Assembly (NCBI GenBank): GCA_018829965.1
Contig: JAHJTG010000005.1
Span: 1-49,557 of the forward strand
Direction: 5' to 3'
Length of the DNA stretch: 49,557 nt
Source of the DNA: Patescibacteria group bacterium
GTDB lineage: Bacteria > Patescibacteriota > Minisyncoccia > Minisyncoccales > Staskawiczbacteraceae
This document shows positions 15,502-23,462 of the stretch, one piece after another. The position numbers and the translations under genes were made by a program. How positions within the stretch are numbered: the first letter of the stretch is position 1; each line of letters begins with the position of its first letter. The notes under the pieces are model-generated. The model was not told the DNA's origin, made no database searches, and was given only the letters and a program-made list of their open reading frames with translations.

Positions 15502-16667
15502 GTAGCGTAGCCGAAAACTTAGAGCGACATTATAGAGCTTTTATAGACCAGCAAAATGAGTGGGGGTTTTTCTTGGGACTGGCTTATTATGTAAACTTTA
15601 TTTTAGAAACACCAGAGACCGATAAAATTACCGATTTACTGCTTAAAGAGAGAAGAAATGAAGAGAAGAAGATAAAAGACTTAGGAGATGAAGTGTTGAA
15701 GGAAGTAGAACCAGTAATAAAAGATTTAATTAGAAAAATACAAAATGCAAAAATATCTTATCCTGCCCTTGATAATGAGATAAAAGACTACGAAGGATAT
15801 AAAAATAAAACAATCAAAGGAAGCGAACCTCCTCCCGTTTGCTTTGGCAGGATTTTACATAACACAATAAGAAGCCTTTCTGAAAATGGGCATAAAGAAT
15901 TAGTAAAAGATTATATTAGAGAAGAAAGGGGCATTCTTTATACAGACAAACACAAATTTTCAAAAAAATTATACGCTTATAATTTAGCAAGGAAGAAATA
16001 TGATGAAAAATTAGAAATTACTTTCTGGGGGTTTTGGGATTATATCTCTTTTGCCTATCTTGCGGTTTTGAAAGCGGACGAAACGCTTGAAAATCTAAGA
16101 AGAGAAAAGGCAGACTGGTTTACTATCAGTAATTTGGTCGGATATTTCGGTGAAATGAAAACGATTAAAGATGGCGATATTAGAGACTTAATAGTTGAAT
16201 TTAAGAGAGAGAAATACGAACCCTATGCGACAAACCTACATAATTATTTGCTTAAAGAATTGAGCACTAATAATAAAAAGGCAAAGCAAAAAGTTGAAAT
16301 CGGGAAGAGTGGTAAAATTAAAAAAATAACTATAATAGAATTGAAAGACAGAAAACACCTGCTCGCCGTTAATGACGACTATAAGAATGTTAAAAAAATA
16401 AGGAAATCAAAATACTACCCTATTTTTATTGAGGAAATTGCAAAAAGAGAAGTTCTTAATAGAACTGATAATAACAAAATTTCTAATGAAATGGCGGAAT
16501 ATTTTAATAATAATAAAAAATGTCTTGCTTATATGAATGGTAAATATGGATTAACTGCCATTTTTACTGGCGACGAAGAGGAGAGGGAGATTAACTGGGA
16601 GATAAAAACAGAAATAATCAACGAAGATGATTACTTGAAACGCCTTAGAAAAATAACAAAAAAATAG
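15498..16667 (+). CDS. Hypothetical protein with shared C-terminal domain, coupled to a HEPN-like gene
   Basis: A 389-residue soluble protein. Residues 1-265 are helical and unfamiliar, with an aromatic patch ITFWGFWDYISFAYLAVLKA near 175-194. Residues 270-389 match the end of the 242-residue protein at 9686-10414: KSGKIKK, VNDDY, EYFNNNKKC, a YGLTAIF strand and a final TEIINEDDYLKR helix. The start codon overlaps the stop of the upstream gene by 4 bp. The shared domain occurs in two different genes of this mobile region, suggesting a portable recognition or interaction module. It is followed by tandem repeats and a terminator. Confidence 0.65.
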   Translation: MSSVAENLERHYRAFIDQQNEWGFFLGLAYYVNFILETPETDKITDLLLKERRNEEKKIKDLGDEVLKEVEPVIKDLIRKIQNAKISYPALDNEIKDYEGYKNKTIKGSEPPPVCFGRILHNTIRSLSENGHKELVKDYIREERGILYTDKHKFSKKLYAYNLARKKYDEKLEITFWGFWDYISFAYLAVLKADETLENLRREKADWFTISNLVGYFGEMKTIKDGDIRDLIVEFKREKYEPYATNLHNYLLKELSTNNKKAKQKVEIGKSGKIKKITIIELKDRKHLLAVNDDYKNVKKIRKSKYYPIFIEEIAKREVLNRTDNNKISNEMAEYFNNNKKCLAYMNGKYGLTAIFTGDEEEREINWEIKTEIINEDDYLKRLRKITKK

Positions 16668-16696
16668 CTTACCAAGCTTACCAAGACTTACCAAGC
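16667..16696 (+). repeat. Three direct repeats of CTTACCAAG
   Basis: Copies begin at 16668, 16677 and 16687, that is 9 and 10 bp apart, directly after the stop at 16667. An inverted, interrupted copy (CCAAGAAGCTTACC on the minus strand) lies at about 16757-16770, beyond the terminator. The spacing is near one helical turn, as in binding-site arrays or small iterons. Function is unknown. Confidence 0.55.
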
Positions 16697-16709
16697 ATTT
16701 TAGAAAGTA

Positions 16710-16736
16710 AAAAGCCGAACAAAATCGGCTTTTTTT
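16710..16736 (+). terminator. Rho-independent terminator
   Basis: Stem AAAAGCCGA / TCGGCTTTT with a 6-base loop is followed by seven T. It ends the transcript of the HEPN-like and shared-domain genes. Confidence 0.9.
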
Positions 16737-16802
16737 GTTTGTGTTCGCAAGGTTGAGGTAAGCTTCTTGGTTGTGAAATAATTGGGGCAGAAGCTAAAAA
16801 GT

Positions 16803-16976
16803 ATGAAGTTAGAAAGCCCCAACGAAAATCAAATAAAGAAAGACGAAGCATACTGGAAAGCGAGGCAAAACCTTTTCGGATTTTTTAGTTTGCTTTTAGA
16901 AGTTGATATGAGAGTTAATCCGCACCTTTACAAAAATAAAGAAACTAAAGAACCGAAAAAAGAAACTGAAAAATAA
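16803..16976 (+). CDS. Small hypothetical protein, 57 residues
   Basis: A charged peptide with a central hydrophobic helix (ARQNLFGFFSLLLEVDM) and a Lys/Glu tail. An in-frame TTG at 16782 is an alternative start; the ATG at 16803 is preferred. It precedes the next gene by 4 bp and is likely in one operon with it. Function is unknown. Confidence 0.45.
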   Translation: MKLESPNENQIKKDEAYWKARQNLFGFFSLLLEVDMRVNPHLYKNKETKEPKKETEK

Positions 16977-16980
16977 TCCT

Positions 16981-17361
16981 ATGCCTAAATATAATATCAA
17001 CTTAATTACGGCAAGGAGGAGCTACTACATAAACGAGATAGTGTTTCTTTTGAAAATAACCAGAAAAACCTGCGGACTTTGGATAAAACAGGAGGGATTA
17101 AAAACCATTGAGGGTATAACTCCTTTTGTGATTAAGGGTTATGATTTGATAGATTTTATAAAAGAAAAACGGGCGAAAGGAAAAATCCCAGTAAAAGAAA
17201 ACGAGTTTTTATGTATGAAGTGCCGACAAGGGGTTAAGCCAAAAACTGGGAGTGAGCAAATACTAAAAACGGGCAAAAGGATAGGGAAAGATAACCACGA
17301 GCAGTTAAGAAAAACAGGGATTTGCGAGAAATGCGGGACACGGCTCTATAAATTTTTATAG
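16981..17361 (+). CDS. Helix-turn-helix protein with a C-terminal zinc ribbon
   Basis: A 126-residue protein. Residues 10-65 resemble a MerR/excisionase-type winged helix (YYINEIVFLLKITRKTCGLWIK, then GYDLIDFIKEK). Residues 74-126 have two Cys pairs, CMKC and CEKC, about 35 residues apart, suggesting a zinc ribbon. It lies 82 bp upstream of a tyrosine recombinase, a usual place for an accessory factor controlling excision direction. Confidence 0.65.
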   Translation: MPKYNINLITARRSYYINEIVFLLKITRKTCGLWIKQEGLKTIEGITPFVIKGYDLIDFIKEKRAKGKIPVKENEFLCMKCRQGVKPKTGSEQILKTGKRIGKDNHEQLRKTGICEKCGTRLYKFL

Positions 17362-17443
17362 GTATGCCAATGGGATTATAGTGTTATTTGCTATTACTCG
17401 TAAATGTTATATCTAAACTATTAAATAATAAACAAAAAAAATT

Positions 17444-18574
17444 ATGAAAATAACTTACAAAAATGAGCGATTAAAAAAGGAATTTTATAAGTGGCTCAAA
17501 AATTCAAAACAATTTTCAGAAGAAACGATTAAATGCTACGAAAAGGCAGTTTGGCTGTGGGAGGATTTTTCAAACAAAGACGATTTTGGCAGTTTCAACG
17601 AAACAACGGCGGAGGCATTTCGGGAATGGGTAAAAAATAAAAGAAAGCATAACTCCCAAGAAATAATTAGCATTACTTATTGTTATCATAATTTACGATT
17701 TCTAAAAACCTTTTTTGTATGGCTATCTAAACAAAAGGGCTATAAATTAAGAATAAAAGAGCCAGCTATTGATTGCCTTAATTTATCAAAAAATGAAGTT
17801 AGGGAGGCTAAGCAGGTTAAGAGCATTAAAAATCCAACACTGGACGAGATAAAAATGGTTATAGAAACCATTAAGGGAAAAACCGAAATTAAAATGAGAG
17901 ATAAAGCCATTTTTTCTTTGGCTTTCTTGACTGGGGCAAGAATTTCGGCGATTAGGACGCTCCCAATGAAAAGTTTTGATAAAAAAGAATTGATTATTTA
18001 CCAAGACCCTGCGTTTGGAGTTGAAACGAAAGGCAATAAAAGGATTGTTTCTGTTTTAATCCCTTTTGGTTATGAAGAGGCAAAGGACTATTTTATTGAA
18101 TGGTTTGACTATCTAACAAATCAGAAAGGGTTTGAGCCAGACGACCCCATATTCCCCGCCACTAAAATTGAAAATGGAAAAGATAACATAAATTTTTACA
18201 ATACGCAGGAGGTTGAAAATAGAAAGATAAAAAGCTCTGGCTCATTAAGGAAGATATTTCAGAAAAGATTTGAGCAAGCAGGGCTTAATTATTATCACCC
18301 CCACACTTTTAGGCATTGGCTTGTTAAAAGAATGGCAGAGTTTTCATTAACAGAAGAGCAGAGAAAAGCGTTTAGCCAATGTTTAGGACACGAAGATGTC
18401 GGGACAACTTTCGGCTCTCGGGGCTATGGGAGAATTGACGAGAGCAGACAAATAGATGTTATGAAAAGCATTGATTTTGAGGGATTAAAAGGAGGGAAAA
18501 AGCAGACAATAAGCGACGAGGATATAAGCCGAATTGCAAAACAAGTTAGCGAGAGTATTAAAAATAATACTTAA
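17444..18574 (+). CDS. Tyrosine recombinase (XerC/D-like integrase)
   Basis: A 376-residue phage-type integrase. The N-terminal ~110 residues look like a core-binding SAM-like domain. The catalytic domain shows Arg166 in TGARISAI, a Lys candidate near 196-199, His287-x-x-Arg290 in HTFRH, His316 in LGHED, and the nucleophile Tyr328 in SRGYGRI. All expected catalytic residues are present. Probably the integrase of this part of the mobile region. Its attachment site was not found. The C-terminus has an extra ~45 residues (GGKKQTISDEDISRIAKQ). Confidence 0.88.
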   Translation: MKITYKNERLKKEFYKWLKNSKQFSEETIKCYEKAVWLWEDFSNKDDFGSFNETTAEAFREWVKNKRKHNSQEIISITYCYHNLRFLKTFFVWLSKQKGYKLRIKEPAIDCLNLSKNEVREAKQVKSIKNPTLDEIKMVIETIKGKTEIKMRDKAIFSLAFLTGARISAIRTLPMKSFDKKELIIYQDPAFGVETKGNKRIVSVLIPFGYEEAKDYFIEWFDYLTNQKGFEPDDPIFPATKIENGKDNINFYNTQEVENRKIKSSGSLRKIFQKRFEQAGLNYYHPHTFRHWLVKRMAEFSLTEEQRKAFSQCLGHEDVGTTFGSRGYGRIDESRQIDVMKSIDFEGLKGGKKQTISDEDISRIAKQVSESIKNNT

Positions 18575-18597
18575 TCCACACTTGCCGTTGTCAACTA

Positions 18598-18627
18598 TTG
18601 TCAAATGAAATATAATGATAATATAAT
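18598..18627 (+). promoter_or_regulatory. Sigma-70-type promoter of the integrase-restriction operon
   Basis: TTGTCA (18598-18603) and TATAAT (18622-18627) are 18 bp apart. The -10 box ends only 6 bp before the ATG at 18634, so transcription would begin at or next to the start codon and the mRNA would be leaderless. A second TTGTCAA lies just upstream, at 18589. Confidence 0.7.
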
Positions 18628-18633
18628 ATAAAA

Positions 18634-19398
18634 ATGAAAGATTTCAAATCATCAGCTTACAAAGTATTAGAAGGGGCTAAAAAGCCGTTGCATAGTAAAG
18701 ATATAACTAATAGGGCTATTAAGGCTGGCTACTTAAAAACGACTGGCAAAACTCCCGAAGCCACAATGAATGCCCTTTTAATTACTGATATAAACGAAAA
18801 AAAGAACAAGTCGGCTTTTATTAAAACAGACCCCTCAACATTTAATATAAATCCCAAGTTTAATAAAAGCGCAATCAGAACTGCCCTTAAAGAAAAGGAC
18901 TATCCCATATCAAAAACAATTTCCTCAAAACAAAAAGGCGACATAGGAGAGGCGAGAATAGCTGAGTTAATAATGTTGTATGGAGAAAACCTGTCTTGCT
19001 ACAAACCCATATCAGACGATGAGGGTATTGATTTAATTATAAAACAAAGAAGTAGTTTCAAAACTTTTCATTTACAAGTAAAAACTCGGTATGGGACAAG
19101 TTCCAATACTTCTTTAATAGCAGTCGCTAAAGAAAAGTGCGTAAAGAAAGATACTGCACTTGGTTTGGTATTTTGTTTTTTTGATACAGAGGACGGCGAT
19201 ATTTGGGATTATATATGGTTTGTGCCAGCAATAGAATTTATTAAACTTGCAAAAAAATCTTATAATAAGAAACTTGGCTCTATCTATAAGTTTATAGCTG
19301 GGAGAAGCCAAAAAGATACAAATAAATGGGCTAAATTTCTTATAGACAAAAGAGATTTGGGCAATAAAATAATAAAACAATTAGAAACATTAAAATAA
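18634..19398 (+). CDS. HARE-HTH domain protein with a PD-(D/E)XK-type nuclease domain
   Basis: A 254-residue protein. Residues 5-70 are a HARE-HTH (HB1/ASXL/restriction endonuclease) domain: AYKVLEGAKKPLHSKDIT, then TPEATMNALL and a final Ser-Phe-like strand. Residues 100-170 have the layout of an Mrr/DUF4365-like nuclease: GDIGEARIAEL, GIDLII with Asp133, then Gln148-x-Lys150 in FHLQVKT, a QxK variant of the ExK motif. The first gene of a five-gene operon with spacings of 1 to 3 bp, and probably a second restriction activity besides the enzyme two genes downstream. HARE-HTH domains are known in restriction and chromatin proteins. Confidence 0.75.
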   Translation: MKDFKSSAYKVLEGAKKPLHSKDITNRAIKAGYLKTTGKTPEATMNALLITDINEKKNKSAFIKTDPSTFNINPKFNKSAIRTALKEKDYPISKTISSKQKGDIGEARIAELIMLYGENLSCYKPISDDEGIDLIIKQRSSFKTFHLQVKTRYGTSSNTSLIAVAKEKCVKKDTALGLVFCFFDTEDGDIWDYIWFVPAIEFIKLAKKSYNKKLGSIYKFIAGRSQKDTNKWAKFLIDKRDLGNKIIKQLETLK

Positions 19399-19399
19399 T

Positions 19400-19579
19400 A
19401 TGACACAAGAAAAAGAGTTTTATCTCGTTGAAGAATTGGCTGAGAAGCTAAGAATTTCTAATATGACGATTTACCGCTACATAAAAGCAAAAAAGGTTAA
19501 GGCCTATAAAATAGGCAAGGCGTTTCGCATAGACCAAAAAGAATTTAATAATTTTCTTAATAAAGTTAAAAATAAATAA
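19400..19579 (+). CDS. Excisionase-family helix-turn-helix protein, 59 residues
   Basis: A short MerR-like winged helix with the family pattern YLVEELAEKLRISNMTIYRY, then KKVKAYKIGKAFRI and EFNNFL. This is the standard form of AlpA/Xis-like directionality or regulatory proteins. It begins 1 bp after the previous stop and ends 2 bp before the next start. It could control excision by the integrase at the end of the operon, or regulate the restriction genes in the manner of a C-protein. Confidence 0.8.
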   Translation: MTQEKEFYLVEELAEKLRISNMTIYRYIKAKKVKAYKIGKAFRIDQKEFNNFLNKVKNK

Positions 19580-19581
19580 AT

Positions 19582-20433
19582 ATGAACGCATATAAAGATT
19601 TTCAAAACAGGTTCAAGGTATTAGCAAGCAAACACAGAAATTTAGTCGTGAATACCCTATCAAATATATTTACGATGAGGTTGATTGGTAATAAAACACA
19701 CGGAGATTTGGCGGAAATAGGTATAGCCGAGTTTATCAATCAATTTATGTATGATTTTAAGAGTATACACGTCGGCAAAGACCTTTTCCGAGCTAAAGAG
19801 CACGAGGAAGATATTGTTATCATCAACGAGATAACAAACTCAAAATTTCCAGTTAGCTTAAAGGCGTATGGAGATGGTCCATTACAACTTTCAACTGATA
19901 GCGACCAAAAAATGTTTCCTTATCTTGAAAAGCAAGGGAGAGAAATTACAGACAAAAGAAAGATAGCGGAAATATTTTCTTCTACAGCTTTCTCAGAATT
20001 TAATAATATCAATGTGATGCCACTTATCTATAATGAAAAGAAGAAGCAGTGTAATATAATGATTTTTGACCACGAAAAAGCTATTAAAAATACTGCAAGA
20101 ATTTTATATATAGATAAAGGAGAAAGTCTCGCTGGCAAGAGTAAGGGTAAGAGCAGAAAGCACCCGATTTTTATGTTTTTAGATAAAGATAATAATTATA
20201 TTTGCGAGGTTCGTTATGGCGGTGCGTCGGCGAACGCACTGCAAAGGGGGCTTTGGACACAAACAAAAAATGCTACAAGCTATTTTGATAGCATTACAAA
20301 TGGCTGGATTGATTACTCACACAACCACGCATTAGTAAAATTATTTAGCCTTGCGTTAAATAGCACAGAAGCGGGACATAAAGAAGCAAATAAAATCTTG
20401 CAGGAAGATATTGATAAATTAATAAAGACGTAA
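19582..20433 (+). CDS. Probable type II restriction endonuclease
   Basis: A 283-residue soluble protein. HGDLAEIGIAEFINQF (40-55) provides acidic residues in a helix, followed by EEDIVII with Asp77 and VSLKAY with Lys94. This order (E, D, xxK) fits a PD-(D/E)XK fold with a degenerate second half. It is 1 bp upstream of a D12-class adenine methyltransferase, so it is most likely its cognate endonuclease. No family name could be assigned. The C-terminal part (GGASANALQRGLW) may be the recognition region. Confidence 0.65.
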   Translation: MNAYKDFQNRFKVLASKHRNLVVNTLSNIFTMRLIGNKTHGDLAEIGIAEFINQFMYDFKSIHVGKDLFRAKEHEEDIVIINEITNSKFPVSLKAYGDGPLQLSTDSDQKMFPYLEKQGREITDKRKIAEIFSSTAFSEFNNINVMPLIYNEKKKQCNIMIFDHEKAIKNTARILYIDKGESLAGKSKGKSRKHPIFMFLDKDNNYICEVRYGGASANALQRGLWTQTKNATSYFDSITNGWIDYSHNHALVKLFSLALNSTEAGHKEANKILQEDIDKLIKT

Positions 20434-20434
20434 T

Positions 20435-21643
20435 ATGTCAAAAGAGCTTAGTATATCAAAAAAGCTAAATCTATTTAACGAAAGAGATTTTTCTCATATA
20501 AAAACTCAGGGCATAAAATATGCTGGGTCTAAGTTAAAGATAATTCCCTATATTTTAGAAAGCATAAAAGACTTAGAGATTAAAACGATTTTAGACGGAT
20601 TTAGTGGGTCAACCAGAGTAAGCCAAGCATTGGCTCAAGCAGGTTATAATGTTGTTTCCAATGATACTGCTTGCTGGTCTGAAGTATGTGCAAAATGTTT
20701 TTTGTTGAGTAAGAAAGATAAAAAATACTATCAAAATATACTTGATGAACTCAATTCTCTAAAAGGACGTAATGGCTGGTTCACCAAACATTACGGCGGA
20801 GACAAAGCAATGAAAGTAAAAATGCCCTTTCAAATAAAAAACACAAGGAAATTAGATGCTATAAGAGACAGAATTGACGAACTAAAATTAAATGATATTG
20901 ACAAGTCTGTTGTTCTAACAAGTTTGCTGTTTGCGTTAGACGCAGTAGATAGCACACTTGGACACTTCGTATCATATCTCTCTAAGTGGTCTAAGCGTTC
21001 CCATAATGATTTAATGCTTAAAGTCCCCGAATTAAAAAAAACTAACGGCAAACACAAGGTTCTTAGAGAAGACATTTTTGATGTGATAAAAAATAATACT
21101 TTTGACCTTGCGTATTTTGACCCTCCGTATGGGTCAAATAATGAAAAAATGCCTCCAAGTAGAGTAAGATATTCTTCCTATTATCATATTTGGACATCTG
21201 TTGTTAAAAATGACAAACCAACTCTATTTGGAAAAGTGAACCGAAGAGAGGATACGAGGGATTTAATTTCAGCCTCCATATTTGAAGAATTTAGAAAAAA
21301 CGAAAGCGGAAATTTTATTGCAATGGAAGCAATAAAAAGAATGGTTCAAGAGACTAAGGCAAGGTATATTTTACTTTCTTATAGCTCTGGAGGAAGGGCG
21401 ACTAAAAAAGAACTTGAGCAGATTTTTGAAGGAACGGGAAAAATTCTTAAAATTATTGAGATAGACTACAAAAAAAATATTATGGCAACTATGAGTTGGA
21501 CGAATGAGTGGATAAACTCAGATGGAGAACATAAAGAATACCTCTTCTTAATGGAAAAATCCGCAAATAAGTGCAATGCCCTCACGGAAAATAATAAACG
21601 AAAAGTTCTACTTGATAACATCACCCCGCCCTTAACAGCATAA
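20435..21643 (+). CDS. D12-class DNA adenine methyltransferase
   Basis: A 402-residue methyltransferase with KYAGSK at 29-34, the AdoMet loop FSGSTR at 56-61, and the catalytic DPPY at 229-232. It transfers a methyl group to N6 of adenine in a site that cannot be read from sequence. The long insertions around 95-200 and the tail beyond 330 exceed plain Dam and may include the recognition domain. It is coupled to the endonuclease gene upstream (1 bp) and to the integrase downstream (3 bp). Confidence 0.88.
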   Translation: MSKELSISKKLNLFNERDFSHIKTQGIKYAGSKLKIIPYILESIKDLEIKTILDGFSGSTRVSQALAQAGYNVVSNDTACWSEVCAKCFLLSKKDKKYYQNILDELNSLKGRNGWFTKHYGGDKAMKVKMPFQIKNTRKLDAIRDRIDELKLNDIDKSVVLTSLLFALDAVDSTLGHFVSYLSKWSKRSHNDLMLKVPELKKTNGKHKVLREDIFDVIKNNTFDLAYFDPPYGSNNEKMPPSRVRYSSYYHIWTSVVKNDKPTLFGKVNRREDTRDLISASIFEEFRKNESGNFIAMEAIKRMVQETKARYILLSYSSGGRATKKELEQIFEGTGKILKIIEIDYKKNIMATMSWTNEWINSDGEHKEYLFLMEKSANKCNALTENNKRKVLLDNITPPLTA

Positions 21644-21646
21644 AAT

Positions 21647-23155
21647 ATGAAAGCAGTAATACTCGCAAGAGTTTCAACAACAAGGCAAGAAGAGGAGGGG
21701 CACTCGCTCCCCGCTCAAATAAGGAGGTTGCAGGAATACGCAAAGAAAAAAGGCTTTGAAATAGCCGAGACTTTTTCTTTTTCTGAAAGTGCGGGAGGCA
21801 AAATTAGAAAGAAATTTGAAGAAGTTATGACCTATATCAAAACTCATAAAGATGTTAAAGTTTTGCTTTGCGAGAATGTTGACCGAGCGACAAGGAACTT
21901 TAAGGACGCTGTTGATTTAGACGAAATGAGAAAAAACGAGGGTTTAGAAATTCATTTCGTCCAAGACGGATTTTTCATAAATAAAAATGCTACTGGCAAC
22001 CAAATGTTTATGTGGGAGGCAAAGGTATTTATTGCCAAGCAATACTTAAACCGATTATCTGATGATGTCAAAAGAAGCAACGAGCAGAAGCTACAAAATG
22101 GCGAATGGATAAACAAGCCCCCGATAGGATACATTGGCACGATAGACCCTAAGGGCAACAAAGGAATGATACCAGACCCGTTAAAAAGCCACCTTGTCGT
22201 TAAAATCTTTGAAATCTATGCTACTGGGAGCTCCTCAATTCTAAAGATTAAAGAAACAATGGACGCTCTGGGTTTAAGAGGCAATACAAGGGACAATAAG
22301 CCCCTCTGTAAGAGCCAAATACACTATATCCTTAATAATCCCTATTACTACGGCTTAATGCGTGTTAACGGGCAATTATACGAACATAAATATGAACCCT
22401 TAATAACCAAACAACTTTTTGATAGAGTGCAGGAAGTATTTAGTGGTTATGATAAAAAACCTTTCAGATATGGTTGTAAGCCTTTTGTATTTAGGGCTAT
22501 GGTAAGATGTTCAGAGTGCGGGTGCTTGATTGGCGGAGAGCTTAAAAAAGGACACTATGTTTATTATTCTTGCAATAATTATAAGAAAGTCCACAAGCAA
22601 AGGGTTTATGTTAAAGAGATTGATATGCTTGAACCAGTTCGCAGGGTTTTAGAAAAGATAAAATTAACAGACCAACAAAAAAACGAACTGATAGAAGATT
22701 TTAAGAAATCAGACAAAAGTAAGAATAAGTTTGTAAGTGCCAAGCTCCCAGAGCTAACGGCAGAGTTTGATTTATACGAAACGAGAAAAAGCGAAACTTG
22801 GAATAAATATGTGGATAAGGAAATAAGTAAGGAGATGTATGACAAAAAATACAAAGAATATGACGACAAGCAGAACGCTATAAAAACCCAAATGGGAAAA
22901 TTCCAAGTAGCTGATGTAGAATTTTACACAACAATAAATATGATTGTGGCTCTCTCTCAAAGAGCCGAAGAAATCTTTGAAAGTTCTGAACCTCACGAGA
23001 AAAGGGCTTTTGCCAATTTCTTACTTCAGAACTGCCAATTAGAAGGCGAAAAGCTGAAATTTGAACTTAAAAGCCCCTTTGACGGGGCTTTATCTGCACA
23101 CGACTGTTCTAACTTGCTCCGCGGCCAGGACTCGAACCTGGAACCTTCTCGTTAA
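21647..23155 (+). CDS. Large serine recombinase / integrase
   Basis: A 502-residue recombinase. The resolvase domain is intact (LARVSTTRQ with nucleophile Ser10, then NVDRATRN), followed by the recombinase domain (IHYILNNPYYYGLM), a zinc ribbon (CSECGCLIGG and a later Cys), and a coiled coil. The last ~12 codons (LRGQDSNLEPSR) are the antisense of the tRNA-Asn 3' half, so the gene crosses the tRNA attachment junction. It is the last gene of the five-gene operon, so integrase and restriction-modification genes share one promoter. Full length and apparently active. Confidence 0.9.
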   Translation: MKAVILARVSTTRQEEEGHSLPAQIRRLQEYAKKKGFEIAETFSFSESAGGKIRKKFEEVMTYIKTHKDVKVLLCENVDRATRNFKDAVDLDEMRKNEGLEIHFVQDGFFINKNATGNQMFMWEAKVFIAKQYLNRLSDDVKRSNEQKLQNGEWINKPPIGYIGTIDPKGNKGMIPDPLKSHLVVKIFEIYATGSSSILKIKETMDALGLRGNTRDNKPLCKSQIHYILNNPYYYGLMRVNGQLYEHKYEPLITKQLFDRVQEVFSGYDKKPFRYGCKPFVFRAMVRCSECGCLIGGELKKGHYVYYSCNNYKKVHKQRVYVKEIDMLEPVRRVLEKIKLTDQQKNELIEDFKKSDKSKNKFVSAKLPELTAEFDLYETRKSETWNKYVDKEISKEMYDKKYKEYDDKQNAIKTQMGKFQVADVEFYTTINMIVALSQRAEEIFESSEPHEKRAFANFLLQNCQLEGEKLKFELKSPFDGALSAHDCSNLLRGQDSNLEPSR

Positions 23156-23188
23156 CAGCGAGTTGCACTACCATTGTGCTACCGCGGA
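23117..23188 (-). tRNA. tRNA-Asn(GUU)
   Basis: The minus strand gives a 72-base cloverleaf: acceptor TCCGCGG / CCGCGGA, D arm GCAC / GTGC, anticodon loop CTGTTAA with anticodon GUU, T arm CCAGG-TTCGAGT-CCTGG, and discriminator G. One mismatch (A-A) tops the anticodon stem. CCA is not encoded. The tRNA 3' end overlaps the end of the serine integrase gene, marking the integration site of the mobile region. Confidence 0.95.
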
Positions 23189-23264
23189 ATAATTATTTTT
23201 ATATAAATAAATTATTTACTGGTTATAATATAACCATTGCTAAGAAACAAATCAAGAAAAACCT

Positions 23265-23396
23265 TTAAAAAAACGAGAAGAAAGAAATTACTAAAATAAC
23301 TACAACAGTCACAACGAGCAAAATTATCCAAAAGGAATTATTTCTCTCTGGCGGATTTTCCTTTTTTTCTTCTTCGTATGATAGTATATTGTTCAT
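23265..23396 (-). CDS. Small single-pass membrane protein, 43 residues
   Basis: A short frame with an acidic/charged head (LSYEEEKKENPPERNNS) and one continuous hydrophobic helix (FWIILLVVTVVVILVISFF). The clean head-plus-transmembrane pattern suggests a real small membrane protein. It lies between tRNA-Asn and rpoD on the same strand as rpoD; no strong ribosome binding site is seen. The rest of 23189-23462 holds nothing else I can identify. Confidence 0.5.
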   Translation of the reverse strand: MNNILSYEEEKKENPPERNNSFWIILLVVTVVVILVISFFSFF

Positions 23397-23462
23397 ATTT
23401 TTAATTGATTAAACTATAAAAATACGACCTTTATATACTTACTACCTACTATTTTCTACTTT

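Larger units (their letters stand above)
9686..23124. mobile_element. Composite integrated mobile region ending at tRNA-Asn
   Basis: The block holds two serine recombinases (one broken), a tyrosine recombinase, excisionase-like genes, a replication-like gene with iterons, and restriction and HEPN genes. The right end is fixed by the tRNA-Asn 3' end (CCGCGGAG, 23117-23124). The left end is uncertain: I found no second copy of the tRNA 3' end, and several nested insertions are likely. The start given is the first gene that clearly belongs to the block. Confidence 0.5.
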
